Positions 1-8,831 of a stretch of 64,000 bases of DNA are shown in pieces (the first letter of the stretch is position 1; the number at the start of each line of letters is the position of its first letter). The stretch lies in the NCBI GenBank assembly GCA_947629575.1, contig CANREF010000006.1:1-64000 (forward strand), given 5' to 3'. Origin of the DNA: an uncultured Clostridia bacterium (GTDB taxonomy: Bacteria > Bacillota > Clostridia > Christensenellales > Borkfalkiaceae). The notes under the pieces were generated by a model that saw only the letters and a list, made by a program, of their open reading frames with translations, was not told the DNA's origin and searched no databases. Made by a program: the position numbers and the translations under genes.

Positions 1-516
1 AAGATCGCCCTCATCCTCGGCATGTTCCCCGGGTTCATGAGCATGGTAGCCGTCTATTACATCCTCAAGGCATTACATCTCGACGGGACGCTCTTCTCCC
101 TCATCCTCGTCTACTCGGGGGGTGCGGGCTTAGGATTCTATGTCGCGAAAGGGTTCTTCGACACCGTTTCCAAGTCTCTCGACGAAGCGGCGCGCCTCGA
201 CGGGGCTACTTCCTGGCAGGTCTTCTGGAAGGTCATCTTCCCGCTCTCAAAGCCCATCATCGTCTATACCGCGCTCATGGCGTTTATCTCGCCGTGGTCC
301 GATTTCATCTTCGCGAAGGTCATCATGGGCACGAACCGCGAATGGTACACCGTGGCGATCGGGCTCTTCGAATTCCTCGATACCACCCACAAGTCCACCT
401 ACTTCACCTGCTTTGCCGCGGGTTCTATCCTCGTGGCCGTGCCCGTTGTCCTCCTCTTCATCTTCCTCCAACGCTACTACGTCGAAGGCATCACCGGCGG
501 CGCTACCAAAGGGTGA
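1..516 (+). CDS. Sugar ABC transporter permease, MalG-type (5' end outside window)
   Basis: C-terminal 171 residues of a binding-protein-dependent inner-membrane permease; the frame is open to base 1, so the ATG at 22 in the ORF track is internal. The conserved cytoplasmic EAA loop that docks on the ATPase is visible (EAARLDGATSWQVFWKVIFP), flanked by hydrophobic segments, and the end 'RYYVEGITGGATKG' is typical of the MalG/CUT1 carbohydrate family. It is the last gene of its operon, since a strong terminator follows. The substrate cannot be read from this part. No ATPase is adjacent; the MsmX-like ATPase at 12.5 kb could energise it, which is an inference. Confidence 0.9.
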   Translation, partial: KIALILGMFPGFMSMVAVYYILKALHLDGTLFSLILVYSGGAGLGFYVAKGFFDTVSKSLDEAARLDGATSWQVFWKVIFPLSKPIIVYTALMAFISPWSDFIFAKVIMGTNREWYTVAIGLFEFLDTTHKSTYFTCFAAGSILVAVPVVLLFIFLQRYYVEGITGGATKG

Positions 517-540
517 AAACATTTCCAAAACTTTATATCG

Positions 541-572
541 AAGGGCCGACGGCGCGCCGTCGGCCCTTTTCT
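541..572 (+). terminator. Rho-independent terminator after the sugar permease
   Basis: Near-perfect inverted repeat GGGCCGACGGC/GCCGTCGGCCC followed by TTTT. It closes the permease operon and separates it from the pyrH promoter. Confidence 0.85.
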
Positions 573-646
573 CGTCTGCGGAAGGAGCGGACTTTTGGGG
601 ACGTTTGGAGTTTTTCCGCGAATGCGGAATATTTTTTCGCAATGTA

Positions 647-675
647 TTGCATTTTTTTCCAAGATATGGTATACT
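647..675 (+). promoter_or_regulatory. SigA promoter of pyrH
   Basis: TTGCAT, 17-bp spacer, TATACT. The pyrH ATG is 28 nt beyond the -10 box, leaving room for the GGGAG ribosome site. Confidence 0.8.
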
Positions 676-703
676 GAGAAAAATCAAACTGCGGGAGTAT
701 GCT

Positions 704-1414
704 ATGCAACCGAAATACAAACGCGTTTTACTCAAGCTCTCGGGCGAAGCGCTCGCGGGGAAACAGAAGTTCGGGCTCAATGAAGAAGTCGTCTCCATGG
801 TCGTCGATCAGCTCGTCAAAGTGCATAATATGGGCGTGGAGATCGCGCTCGTCATCGGCGGCGGAAACTTCTGGCGGGGCAGGCAGGGAACGAAGATGGA
901 CCGCACTACCGCCGACATGATGGGGATGCTCGCGACGGTGATGAATTCCCTCGCCATGATGGACGCCATCGAACAGAAGGGAATTCCCACCCGCGTGCAG
1001 ACCGCGCTCAACATGGTCTCCGTTGCAGAACCCTATGTTCTCAGAAAGACGCTCCGTCACTTCGAGAAGGGGAGGATCGTCATCATTGCGTGCGGAACGG
1101 GAAATCCGTATTGTTCCACGGACACCGCGGCGGCACAGCGGGCATGTGAGATCAATGCCGACGTTCTTCTCATGGCAAAGAATGTGGACGGCATTTACGA
1201 CAGCGACCCCAACGTCAACCCGAATGCGAAAAAGTATCAGAAGCTCACCTTCTCGGAGATCCTGAGCAACGGGCTCAAGGCCATGGACGCAACGGCGGCG
1301 ACGATGTGCATGGAAAACAATATCCCCGTGCTCGCCTTCGCATTGAACGAACCGGACTCGGTGCTCCGCGCAGTATGCGGGGAACAGCTCGGGACTTTGA
1401 TCAGCAACGAATAA
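704..1414 (+). CDS. pyrH: UMP kinase
   Basis: Phosphorylates UMP to UDP in pyrimidine nucleotide synthesis; cytosolic hexamer of the amino-acid-kinase fold. Visible motifs: N-terminal LLKLSGEALAG, the glycine loop VIGGGNFWRG, and the C-terminal nucleotide-binding stretch ADVLLMAKNVDGIYDSDP. The 236-residue length is normal. The ORF track extends 188 codons upstream through the terminator; I choose ATG 704 because it follows GGGAG and the promoter and begins the family's usual N-terminus (MQPKYKRVLLKLSG). Followed by frr 18 bp later, the widespread pyrH-frr order. Confidence 0.97.
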   Translation: MQPKYKRVLLKLSGEALAGKQKFGLNEEVVSMVVDQLVKVHNMGVEIALVIGGGNFWRGRQGTKMDRTTADMMGMLATVMNSLAMMDAIEQKGIPTRVQTALNMVSVAEPYVLRKTLRHFEKGRIVIIACGTGNPYCSTDTAAAQRACEINADVLLMAKNVDGIYDSDPNVNPNAKKYQKLTFSEILSNGLKAMDATAATMCMENNIPVLAFALNEPDSVLRAVCGEQLGTLISNE

Positions 1415-1432
1415 AAATCAGGGAGTGAAATT

Positions 1433-2002
1433 ATGGAAAACGAAAAATTGGATGAGATCTTCCTCACGCTCGAAGACAAATTGGAGAAGGCGCAGAACGT
1501 TCTCAAGGACGAATTTGCCGCCATCCGCGCGGGAAGGGCAAACCCGCACGTGCTCGACAAACTTCAGGTGGAGGCATACGGCGGCATGAGCCCTCTGCAG
1601 CAGCTCGGCAACGTCTCCGTATCGGACGCCCGCTGCCTTGTCATCGCTCCGTGGGATAAGTCCCTTCTGAAGGCCATCGAGAAAGCCATACAGGCCTCTT
1701 CGATCGGTATCAATCCGACCAACGACGGGAACGTGATCAGGCTCGTGTTCCCCGAACTCACCGAAGAGCGCAGAAAGGAACTCGTCAAGCAGGTCAGAAA
1801 GATGGGCGAAGACGCCAAGGTCGCGGCGCGCAACGTCCGCCGCGAAGCCATGGAGGCCATCAAAAAACTCAAGACGGGGAAGGAGATCTCCGAGGACGTC
1901 GCTTCCAATTCGGAACAGGACGTTGAGGAGAGCATCCAAAAGTGCATCACCGAGATCGACAAGATCGTCTCCGTTAAGGAGAAGGAGCTGCTCACCGTCT
2001 GA
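1433..2002 (+). CDS. frr: Ribosome recycling factor
   Basis: With EF-G it splits the post-termination ribosome. 189 residues, close to the usual 185. The signature RAGRANPHVLDKLQVEAYG lies at residues 30-48, and the long charged helices of domain I fill the C-terminal half. ATG 1433 follows GGGAGTGAAATT. Its TGA overlaps the uppS ATG by one base (TGATG), so the two are probably translationally coupled. Confidence 0.97.
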   Translation: MENEKLDEIFLTLEDKLEKAQNVLKDEFAAIRAGRANPHVLDKLQVEAYGGMSPLQQLGNVSVSDARCLVIAPWDKSLLKAIEKAIQASSIGINPTNDGNVIRLVFPELTEERRKELVKQVRKMGEDAKVAARNVRREAMEAIKKLKTGKEISEDVASNSEQDVEESIQKCITEIDKIVSVKEKELLTV

Positions 2003-2676
2003 TGATCCCACGGCATCTCGCCGTCATCATGGACGGCAACGGGCGGTGGGCAAAGAAGCGGCTTCTGCCGAGGAGCGCGGGGCATTACGCCGGGATGAAG
2101 CGCATGATCTCCCTCTCGGAACATGCCTTTGAACGCGGCGTGGAGTATGTCACGCTCTATGCGCTGTCTACGGAGAATCTCTCCCGCCCGAAGGAGGAGC
2201 TCGACTGCCTGTTCGATCTCTTCCGTAAATACTTCAGGGAAAACACGGAGCGGCTCGTCGGACAGGGGATCCGCTTGCGTATCGCGGGCGACAGAGACCT
2301 TCTCCCGAACGATATCGTTGAGATCATGCGGGAAGGGGAGGCGCGCACGGCGGGAGGAAAGAGGGGAACTCTTGTGCTTGCCATCGGCTATGGGGGACGG
2401 CAGGAACTTTTGCGTGCGGTGAATCTTGCCGTTACCGCGGGAAAACAGCTCACGGAGGAGGAATTTTCCTCCCTTCTCTATACTGCGGGGATGCCCGCGC
2501 CCGATCTCCTCATCCGCACGGGAAAGGAGAAACGGCTGAGCAATTTTCTCCTTTGGCAGTGCGCCTACACCGAATTCTACTTTTCCGATAAGATGTTCCC
2601 CGCCTTCACGAATGCCGACCTCGACAGGGCGTTCGAGAATTTCGGGGAACGGGAAAGGCGGTACGGCAAAGTGTGA
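2002..2676 (+). CDS. uppS: Undecaprenyl diphosphate synthase (cis-prenyltransferase)
   Basis: Condenses isopentenyl diphosphate onto farnesyl diphosphate to make the C55 lipid carrier for cell-wall synthesis. Visible: VIMDGNGRWAKKR at residues 8-20 with the catalytic Asp of MDGNGRW, TLYALSTENLSRP, and the pyrophosphate-binding C-terminal RLSNFLLWQCAYTEFYF. The usual RTSGE loop reads IRTGKEKRLSNF here, a small deviation. 224 residues is slightly short. Overlaps frr by one base; cdsA follows after 61 bp. Confidence 0.95.
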   Translation: MIPRHLAVIMDGNGRWAKKRLLPRSAGHYAGMKRMISLSEHAFERGVEYVTLYALSTENLSRPKEELDCLFDLFRKYFRENTERLVGQGIRLRIAGDRDLLPNDIVEIMREGEARTAGGKRGTLVLAIGYGGRQELLRAVNLAVTAGKQLTEEEFSSLLYTAGMPAPDLLIRTGKEKRLSNFLLWQCAYTEFYFSDKMFPAFTNADLDRAFENFGERERRYGKV

Positions 2677-2737
2677 CGGGGAACATATGCTTTGCCCCGC
2701 AGAGGGTTTGAAAGTATTGTAAAAGCGAACGAATTGC

Positions 2738-3640
2738 ATGAAAAGACTTTTGACAGGAACGGTATATGTCCTCGTCGTCCTCGGCTTCTTTGCGCTGAGG
2801 GCGGCCTTCGGCGAGCCCCTCTATTTCGACGCGCTCATCCTTCTCTTCTGCGTGTTCGGCACTTTTGAGATGTGCCGCGCCCTCAAGGAGAGGATCGATC
2901 TTTCGGAAAGGCTGCTTGTGCAGATCTTTTCGGCGGCGCTCATCGTCTGCTACTGCGTCGCGGACAGGGTGTGCTCCATGCGGGGGAGCGTAAATTACGC
3001 GCCCTATCTCACCTTTCTGCTCTTTGCGGCGGGGCTCATGGCTTTTTTGGGGCTCATCGTGTTCCGTCATGAAAAGACGCAGTTGGAAACTTTGGGACAT
3101 GCTCTGCTCGTTTTTTGCTACCCGTCTGCGTTTTTGCTCGTCCTTGCGGGGTTGAACCACATGCCCGTGTATGCGGAATTGGGCGTTTTGTGCGTGTTCG
3201 TGCTCTGCCCGTTCGCCGACTGTTTTGCCTATGTCTTCGGGAAGGCGTTCGGGAAGAAACTGCCCATGAAGATGTCGCCGCACGTCAGTCCGAACAAGAC
3301 GGTCATCGGCGGGCTCGGCGGGCTCTTCGGCGGTGCGGTCGGTGCGGTGGCGCTCTTTTATGTCTATCTCGCGCTCGCCCGCGCGGGGGCTGTTTCGGAA
3401 GTTGCATTTCTCGAAAAGAACGTCAACCTCGTCTTTTTCATCGGATTGGGGATCTTGACCGCGGCATTCGCGGAAGTGGGCGATCTTGCGGAGAGCGCGA
3501 TCAAGCGCAAGCTCGGCATCAAGGATATGGGGAAGCTCCTGCCCGGTCACGGCGGCGTGCTCGACCGTATTGATTCCGCCCTCTATGTGAGCCCCGTCGT
3601 CTGCTTTGTGCTGCTGCTCAGATTCATGATAGCGGGCTGA
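2738..3640 (+). CDS. cdsA: Phosphatidate cytidylyltransferase (CDP-diglyceride synthase)
   Basis: Makes CDP-diacylglycerol from phosphatidate and CTP, the entry to phosphatidylglycerol and related lipids; multi-spanning membrane enzyme. 300 residues with about eight hydrophobic segments and the C-terminal signature region GHGGVLDRIDSALYVSPVV, plus KDMGKLLPGHGG just before it. ATG 2738 has no clear Shine-Dalgarno sequence; no better start is seen. Position between uppS and dxr is the classic order. Confidence 0.95.
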   Translation: MKRLLTGTVYVLVVLGFFALRAAFGEPLYFDALILLFCVFGTFEMCRALKERIDLSERLLVQIFSAALIVCYCVADRVCSMRGSVNYAPYLTFLLFAAGLMAFLGLIVFRHEKTQLETLGHALLVFCYPSAFLLVLAGLNHMPVYAELGVLCVFVLCPFADCFAYVFGKAFGKKLPMKMSPHVSPNKTVIGGLGGLFGGAVGAVALFYVYLALARAGAVSEVAFLEKNVNLVFFIGLGILTAAFAEVGDLAESAIKRKLGIKDMGKLLPGHGGVLDRIDSALYVSPVVCFVLLLRFMIAG

Positions 3641-3698
3641 AGCGCATACAATATTACCACACGTCCGCCAAACCGCGGGCGTTTTTCATCGAGGAACT

Positions 3699-4787
3699 AT
3701 GACGAAGATCGCACTCATCGGATGTACGGGAAGTATCGGGCGGCAGGTCGCGGACGTCGTGCGCCGCTTTCCCGACCGCTTCTCCTTTTCCGCCCTTGTC
3801 TGCGGGAGCGACAAGAGGGGGCTTGAAGCCCTTGCGGAGGAATTCGGCGTCAAAACCGCCCTCTGCGCCGATGAGGCGGAGGGGCGCACGGAAGCGCTTT
3901 TTGCGGACTGTGACGTCGCCTTTATCGCAGCCTGCGGGTTCGCGGGGCTCTCCTATACCCTCGCGGCGGCGCGCGCGGGAAAGAAGATCGCCCTCGCCAA
4001 TAAGGAGAGCCTTGTCTGCGGCGGGGAACTCGTCATGAAGGAAGTTGCAGCGCACGGGGCGGAACTCGTGCCCGTGGACAGCGAGCACTCCGCCCTCTTC
4101 CAATGCCTGCACTTTTCCCGCACGGCAGCCTTCAAAAAACTCATTTTAACGGCGAGCGGCGGACCCTTCCTCCGCAAGACGGAAGAAGAATTGAAGACGG
4201 TCACGGCGAGGGAAGCGCTTTTGCATCCGAATTGGAAGATGGGCGACAAGATCACGGTGGACAGCGCCACCCTTCTCAATAAGGGATACGAAGTGATCGA
4301 GGCAAAATGGCTGTACGGGGCGCAGTTTTCGCAGATCGAGGCGGTCGTCCACCCCGAGAGCATCGTGCATTCTCTCGTCGCCTTCGAAGACGGTGCGGTG
4401 CTCGCCCAGCTCGGCTATCCCGATATGCACATTCCCATCCAGCTCGCGCTCACCTATCCCGAGCGCCTGCCCTGCGAAAGGGAGCTCGATCTCATCTCGC
4501 TCGGCGCGCTGCATTTCGAGAGACTGCCCGAAGAGAAATTCCCCTGTTTTTCGCTCGCCTTAGAAGCGGGAAAGGCGGGGGGCACGCTTCCCACCGTTCT
4601 CAACGGGGCGGCGGAAGTGGCGGTGCGGGCATTCCTGTCGGGACGGATAGCCTTCCCCGTGATTGCGGAAACTATTCAAGGTGCGCTCGACAGATTTCCT
4701 CGGGTGCGCGCCGATCGGTATGAGACTTTGAGGGAGGCGGATATGCGCGCGCGGACATACGCGTCCGAATACATCTATGGGAAATAA
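3699..4787 (+). CDS. dxr: 1-deoxy-D-xylulose 5-phosphate reductoisomerase
   Basis: Second step of the MEP isoprenoid pathway: NADPH-dependent conversion of DXP to MEP. NADPH-binding GCTGSIGRQVADVV at the N-terminus, ANKESLVCGG, metal/substrate loops DSEHSALFQCL and SGGPF, and HPNWKMGDKITVDSATLLNKG are all present. 362 residues, slightly shorter than usual (about 380-400). RBS GAGGA. Its last 11 bases overlap the start of rseP. With uppS in the same operon it supplies and uses isoprenoid units for wall synthesis. Confidence 0.97.
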   Translation: MTKIALIGCTGSIGRQVADVVRRFPDRFSFSALVCGSDKRGLEALAEEFGVKTALCADEAEGRTEALFADCDVAFIAACGFAGLSYTLAAARAGKKIALANKESLVCGGELVMKEVAAHGAELVPVDSEHSALFQCLHFSRTAAFKKLILTASGGPFLRKTEEELKTVTAREALLHPNWKMGDKITVDSATLLNKGYEVIEAKWLYGAQFSQIEAVVHPESIVHSLVAFEDGAVLAQLGYPDMHIPIQLALTYPERLPCERELDLISLGALHFERLPEEKFPCFSLALEAGKAGGTLPTVLNGAAEVAVRAFLSGRIAFPVIAETIQGALDRFPRVRADRYETLREADMRARTYASEYIYGK

Positions 4788-6126
4788 TCTGTTGGTAACG
4801 GCGGCGAAGGTATGGAGCACGATCGGTTCCGTCGCGCTTGCCATTCTCATATTGCTCGTCATGATCACCATTCATGAATTCGGGCACTACATCGCAGGCA
4901 AGATATTCCATTTCGAGATCAATGAATTCTCCATCGGATTCGGCCCTGCCATATTTAAGCACAGGAGCAAAAAAACGGGGGAACTGTTTGCGGTGAGGAT
5001 CATCCCCCTCGGCGGCTACTGTGCCTTTGCGGGCGAAGACGGGCTCGAGGAGGAAGAGGAGAAGGCGAAAGATCTGCCCGCGGAAGAGGAGAACGGGAAG
5101 GAAGAGGTCATAGAGCTCACCCCTCCCGACGGGGAAGCGCAGCCCCCCGCTCCGCCTGCGGAAGGGAACAGTCCGCCTTCCAACGAAGAGCAGAAGGAGA
5201 CTTCCTCAGCGCCCTCTTCGCATGAGGGCTGGTTCACCAACCGCCCGTGCTGGCAGCGTATCATCGTGCTCGTTTCGGGCGCGCTCATGAACTATCTTCT
5301 GGCGCTCGTGCTCATCCTCATCGGGTTTACCGCCTACGGACAGACGATGGTCGCCGTCTATGAGGCGGAAGAGGCGACGGGGGAGTACATCGGTCAGAGC
5401 TTGCAGGACCTCGATATCCTGCTCGAGATCGAGGGAAAGAATCTCTACCTCACTTCGGACATCGCGCAGGCGCTCAACGGCAAGAAGGCGGGAGATCGGG
5501 TGAATATGCGCGTCTCGCGGGCCTATGGCGTTGAGTGGGTGGAGGACGAAGAGGGGGGAAGACACGACCCCACCTTCGACCACCGCGAGGAAGTGGAAGT
5601 CACCGTCATGCTCCGTGCGGACGTTACGGTGAAGAACAGCGCGGATTTCACGAGCGTTTGGAACGCCCTCGGCGTGAAGTACTACGAAGCGGGCGGAGAG
5701 CAGAGCGAGGGATATTCGCTCGCGAACGCCATATATAAATTCGGCTTCGGGGAAGCGCTCGGGCGCGGATTTGTGTATTCCTTCAAGATCGCGGGCAGTA
5801 TCTTCAAGATATTGGGCGAACTTCTGACGGGAAAGCTCGGGCTGTCGGCATTCGGAGGACCTGTCACTACGATCAAGATGACTTCGCAGATCGCTTCGCG
5901 CGGATTCCGATATTTCCTCGAGATCGCGGGATACATCGGCGTCAATCTTGCCGTGTTCAATCTCTTGCCCATTCCCGCGCTCGACGGCAGTAAGGTGGTA
6001 TTTACGGCGATCGAGTGGGTGCGCGGAAAGCCCATTTCCCGCAAGGTGGAGGCGATCATCCATGCCGTGGGCTTCGTGCTCCTCTTGGGCTTTGCCGTCC
6101 TCGTGGACATTTTGCAGTTTGTATAG
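4777..6126 (+). CDS. rseP: RIP metalloprotease, site-2 protease
   Basis: Intramembrane zinc protease that cuts membrane-bound regulators (anti-sigma factors, signal-peptide remnants). HEFGH at residues 33-37 sits in the first membrane helix; the second zinc site is in the last third (PIPALDGSKV). One PDZ-like region lies in between. Unusual: residues about 88-150 form an acidic, proline-rich low-complexity insert (EEEEEKAKDLPAEEENGKEE..., PPAPPAEGNSPPSNEE) before the second helix. 449 residues, longer than typical Firmicute RseP (about 420), mostly because of this insert. Last gene of the pyrH-rseP block. Confidence 0.95.
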   Translation: MGNNLLVTAAKVWSTIGSVALAILILLVMITIHEFGHYIAGKIFHFEINEFSIGFGPAIFKHRSKKTGELFAVRIIPLGGYCAFAGEDGLEEEEEKAKDLPAEEENGKEEVIELTPPDGEAQPPAPPAEGNSPPSNEEQKETSSAPSSHEGWFTNRPCWQRIIVLVSGALMNYLLALVLILIGFTAYGQTMVAVYEAEEATGEYIGQSLQDLDILLEIEGKNLYLTSDIAQALNGKKAGDRVNMRVSRAYGVEWVEDEEGGRHDPTFDHREEVEVTVMLRADVTVKNSADFTSVWNALGVKYYEAGGEQSEGYSLANAIYKFGFGEALGRGFVYSFKIAGSIFKILGELLTGKLGLSAFGGPVTTIKMTSQIASRGFRYFLEIAGYIGVNLAVFNLLPIPALDGSKVVFTAIEWVRGKPISRKVEAIIHAVGFVLLLGFAVLVDILQFV

Positions 6127-6139
6127 AAGTCCTATATAA

Positions 6140-6176
6140 AACGCCGCCGCCGAATAAATTCGGCGGCGGCGTTTTA
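6140..6176. terminator. Bidirectional terminator between rseP and thiT
   Basis: AACGCCGCCGCCGAA-TAAA-TTCGGCGGCGGCGTTTTAA: long GC stem with T-run on the plus strand and A-run on the other, serving both convergent genes. Confidence 0.85.
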
Positions 6177-6186
6177 ATGCGAGTGA

Positions 6187-6930
6187 TCAATTCTCTTCCT
6201 TAGATTCCGAAGTCTGTTCGGGAGAGGACTCGCTCTTTTTGCGTTTGGGAAGGACAATGGCGATCAATTTTTCAAGCACCTTTGTCTTGGCAAGGACATA
6301 GAGGGCGATCGTGGCGATCGCACAATCGGCAGGGATATACACAAGTTGATAGATCAATGAATAGATGAAGGCGTTTGAAACCGCCCAGCCGGGGAGAGTT
6401 ACCCATATTGCACCTTCCGCAAAGTAAATAAAACCGGAAATAAGGTGGAACAGGAAGCGGAGCAGATAAACGCCGATCGTTCCGAGCACCACATTGAAGG
6501 TTGTCTTTTTGGTAAATTTTCGCGCGATCCCCATAAAGCCGATCGAGGCAAACGCGAGCAGATAATCGAGAATAAAGGTAAACGGGGTAAGGATATACGG
6601 ACCTGAAATGAAATTCAGAAGTCCGAATATCGTTCCTGCAAGCAAACCGTCGACCACCCCATAGGCGTATGCGTAGATAAGAACGGGCACAAAGCTCGCC
6701 AATGTGATAGAACCGCCATAGGTGACGGGAGAGATCTTGATAAACGACAGCGCGAAAGAAAGCGCCAACGTCAGTCCCGCGGCGGCGATGTGTTTTGCGT
6801 CGTACGATCTTCTTCCTTTGATGCAGATCACGGCGATCACACCAAGGAGCAGGAAGACTGCCCCGAGAGAGATCCATTTCACCACATCGGTGGTGTGTTC
6901 GCTCGCTTCGAGCAAAGAGTTGAGTAACAT
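6187..6930 (-). CDS. thiT: Energy-coupled thiamine transporter S component
   Basis: Substrate-binding membrane subunit of an ECF vitamin transporter; needs the shared EcfA-EcfA'-EcfT module encoded elsewhere. 247 residues with about six hydrophobic helices; ThiT/YuaJ-like features include YGGSITLASFVPVLIYAYAYG and ISGPYILTPFTFILDYLLAF. A charged C-terminal tail (KRKKSESSPEQTSESKEEN) extends beyond the family's usual end. The track starts at 7035; I choose ATG 6930 because GGAGG (complement 6935-6941) sits just upstream and the longer version would run through the riboswitch terminator. The upstream TPP riboswitch supports thiamine as substrate. Confidence 0.88.
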   Translation of the reverse strand: MLLNSLLEASEHTTDVVKWISLGAVFLLLGVIAVICIKGRRSYDAKHIAAAGLTLALSFALSFIKISPVTYGGSITLASFVPVLIYAYAYGVVDGLLAGTIFGLLNFISGPYILTPFTFILDYLLAFASIGFMGIARKFTKKTTFNVVLGTIGVYLLRFLFHLISGFIYFAEGAIWVTLPGWAVSNAFIYSLIYQLVYIPADCAIATIALYVLAKTKVLEKLIAIVLPKRKKSESSPEQTSESKEEN

Positions 6931-6978
6931 AAAAAACCTCCGATAAAATTTTTTTCGAGTTACCCGTCCCATGGAAAA

Positions 6979-7003
6979 CGCCCGCGCAAAAGCGCGGGCG
7001 GAA
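6979..7003 (-). terminator. Expression-platform terminator of the TPP riboswitch
   Basis: Minus strand CGCCCGCGCTTTTGCGCGGGCG followed by TTTT, 50 nt upstream of thiT. Thiamine pyrophosphate binding to the upstream aptamer is expected to favour this hairpin and stop transcription. Confidence 0.8.
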
Positions 7004-7019
7004 AACTCCTTCGGAAAAT

Positions 7020-7092
7020 CCTGTCTTTCGTTCAAGTATTACCTTGTCCGATTCGAATGGTATGATCTCAGCCTTTTTGGGGCACCCACGAC
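7020..7092 (-). promoter_or_regulatory. TPP (thiamine pyrophosphate) riboswitch aptamer
   Basis: Minus strand shows the THI-box elements: a GGGTGCCCC arm, GGCTGAGATCATACC with the invariant CTGAGA, and the pyrophosphate-binding half GGTAATAC followed by GAACGAAAG in place of the more common GCGTAGGGA. It lies between its own promoter and a terminator, upstream of the ThiT gene, a standard pairing. Identification rests on motif matches, not on a covariance model. Confidence 0.82.
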
Positions 7093-7111
7093 GGATAATT
7101 CAATTAAAATC

Positions 7112-7140
7112 ATTCTATCACAATTCTTCCCGAATGTAAA
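7112..7140 (-). promoter_or_regulatory. SigA promoter of the riboswitch-thiT transcript
   Basis: On the minus strand TTTACA, 17-bp spacer, TAGAAT, about 20 nt before the aptamer begins. Confidence 0.7.
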
Positions 7141-7160
7141 ATGTTTTTCGGCGGAATTTT

Positions 7161-8825
7161 TTATTTTGTCTCCGAAAGGGAGTCGGCGAGGGGCTCGGTG
7201 AGGAGCGTTTTATAGTCGGTATAGATCACCGCGCCCGCCTTTGCCTTCGGCGGTTTCTTCACATGCTTGATCTCGCAATAGTCTACGGGAACTTTCCCGC
7301 CGCCCTTGGCGTCCGAATAACGGGCGCAGAGCCCCGCCGCGAACAGGAGAACATGTTCGGGCGTTTTGCGTCCCTTTGTCTCGATCACGACGTGGCAGGA
7401 ATGATACTTCTGCGTGTGCAGCCATATGTCCCCGGGCGCGCTCGTGCGGATCAGACGGTCGTTTTGCAGATTATTTCTCCCCGCGCGGACGGTGAAACCG
7501 TCCTTTTCATATACGCGGAAGGGGATCTCGGGGCTCTTCTTGCGCGCCTTCTCCTTGGGAGCGCTCAAGATCTGCGCCGCGAGCAGTTCCTCTTCGAGCG
7601 ATCTCAGATCTTCCTCCTCCGAAGCCGCTTCGCACGCCGCGATCAAACTTAAAGTATATTCGAGTTCGGCGTCCGTCGCGCGCTCCTGCGGCGCAAGGAT
7701 CTCAAGCGCGCGCTTTTGTTTCCGATACCGTTTGAAGTAATTCTGCGCATTTTGAGAGGGGGAAAGGGTCTCATCGAGGGAGATCTTGAGCGTTCCTCCC
7801 TCTTCATCATAATAATTGCAGACCTCGCAGGACTTCATCCCCCGTCTGAGCGCATAGAGGTTGGCGGTGAGAAGTTCCCCCTTGATGCGGTTTTCCTCCA
7901 ATGAGGCGCATTCCCGCTGCTTGTCCCTGATTTGCGCGAGCCGCTTTTCCTGCTTCTTGCGCAGGGCGGAGAGGGCGGAAAGCAACCTGCGCTTTCCCCC
8001 CTCGAAGCGCTTGCGGGCGCGGCGGTTCGCATAGAAATAGCTCTGCGCCTCGCTGAGGGTGGGAAATGGAATTCCCCCCGCGACCGAGCGTGCAAAAAAA
8101 TCGGTGACGTTCCCCTCTTTTTCGGTCACGCAAGGGGAAATTTCATCCGAAAAGATATAGTTGTAAACGTGCTCGGAGAGGTCTCCCCCGCGATAGGCGG
8201 AGAGGATCTGTTCCGCCGTGCAGGGAGCGAGACCGCTGACGTGCAAAAAGAGGAAGCGGGCAAGATCGCCCTCGGGCGGAGAGGAGAGCAGAGCGCGGAG
8301 CGCGGACTTGTCGGAGGGGTCTGTCTTGTCCTGCGGGGAGGGCAGAACGTACTTCGCCCCCGGCAGAATGGCGCGCTTGCAGTTCTCGTCGAGCGAGGTC
8401 GTCTTCAGTGCGCCGAGGATCGTGCCGCATTCGGTGAGGATGAGGTTGGAGTACTTGCCCATGATCTCACAGCGGAGTTCCCGCACCGTCTCGGAGAAGT
8501 CCGAAAAGCACTTCAAACGGAAGACGAGGATGCGCTCGAAGCCGTCTAAAGAGACGTCTAAAATTTCCGCGCCCGAAAGGTGCTTGCGCAGGAGCATACA
8601 GAAATTGGGGGCGACGAGGGGATTTTCCCTGTCGTCCTCGGTAAAATAAGCGCCGCAGTCGGAGGCATTTGCATTCACGGTGAGTTTCAAAGTGCGCTTC
8701 CCCGTGTATATAATGAGAGCGAGTTCCTCCTTCTCGGGCTGGTTGATGCGGTTGATCTTCCCCCCGCGCAGCGCTTCATTCAGTTCCTTTGCGATGAGGC
8801 GGAGGGTAAAGGTATCCTGTGGCAT
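7161..8825 (-). CDS. rqcH: Ribosome quality control factor RqcH (NFACT / FbpA family)
   Basis: Binds stalled 50S subunits carrying peptidyl-tRNA and directs C-terminal alanine tailing for degradation by ClpXP-type proteases. 554 residues; NFACT-N at residues 1-200, a coiled-coil middle (KRFEGGKRRLLSALSALRKKQEKR), and the NFACT-R domain near residues 440-530 (DIWLHTQKYHSCHVVIETKG). The track starts at TTG 8843; I prefer ATG 8825 because it is preceded at exactly six bases by TATAAT, which makes a leaderless start likely. The neighbouring tig-clpP-clpX operon is functionally related. Confidence 0.93.
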   Translation of the reverse strand: MPQDTFTLRLIAKELNEALRGGKINRINQPEKEELALIIYTGKRTLKLTVNANASDCGAYFTEDDRENPLVAPNFCMLLRKHLSGAEILDVSLDGFERILVFRLKCFSDFSETVRELRCEIMGKYSNLILTECGTILGALKTTSLDENCKRAILPGAKYVLPSPQDKTDPSDKSALRALLSSPPEGDLARFLFLHVSGLAPCTAEQILSAYRGGDLSEHVYNYIFSDEISPCVTEKEGNVTDFFARSVAGGIPFPTLSEAQSYFYANRRARKRFEGGKRRLLSALSALRKKQEKRLAQIRDKQRECASLEENRIKGELLTANLYALRRGMKSCEVCNYYDEEGGTLKISLDETLSPSQNAQNYFKRYRKQKRALEILAPQERATDAELEYTLSLIAACEAASEEEDLRSLEEELLAAQILSAPKEKARKKSPEIPFRVYEKDGFTVRAGRNNLQNDRLIRTSAPGDIWLHTQKYHSCHVVIETKGRKTPEHVLLFAAGLCARYSDAKGGGKVPVDYCEIKHVKKPPKAKAGAVIYTDYKTLLTEPLADSLSETK

Positions 8826-8831
8826 ACCCCC

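Noticed and set aside
6931-7035. N-terminal extension of thiT
   Set aside because: Would run through the riboswitch terminator; ATG 6930 has a perfect ribosome site.
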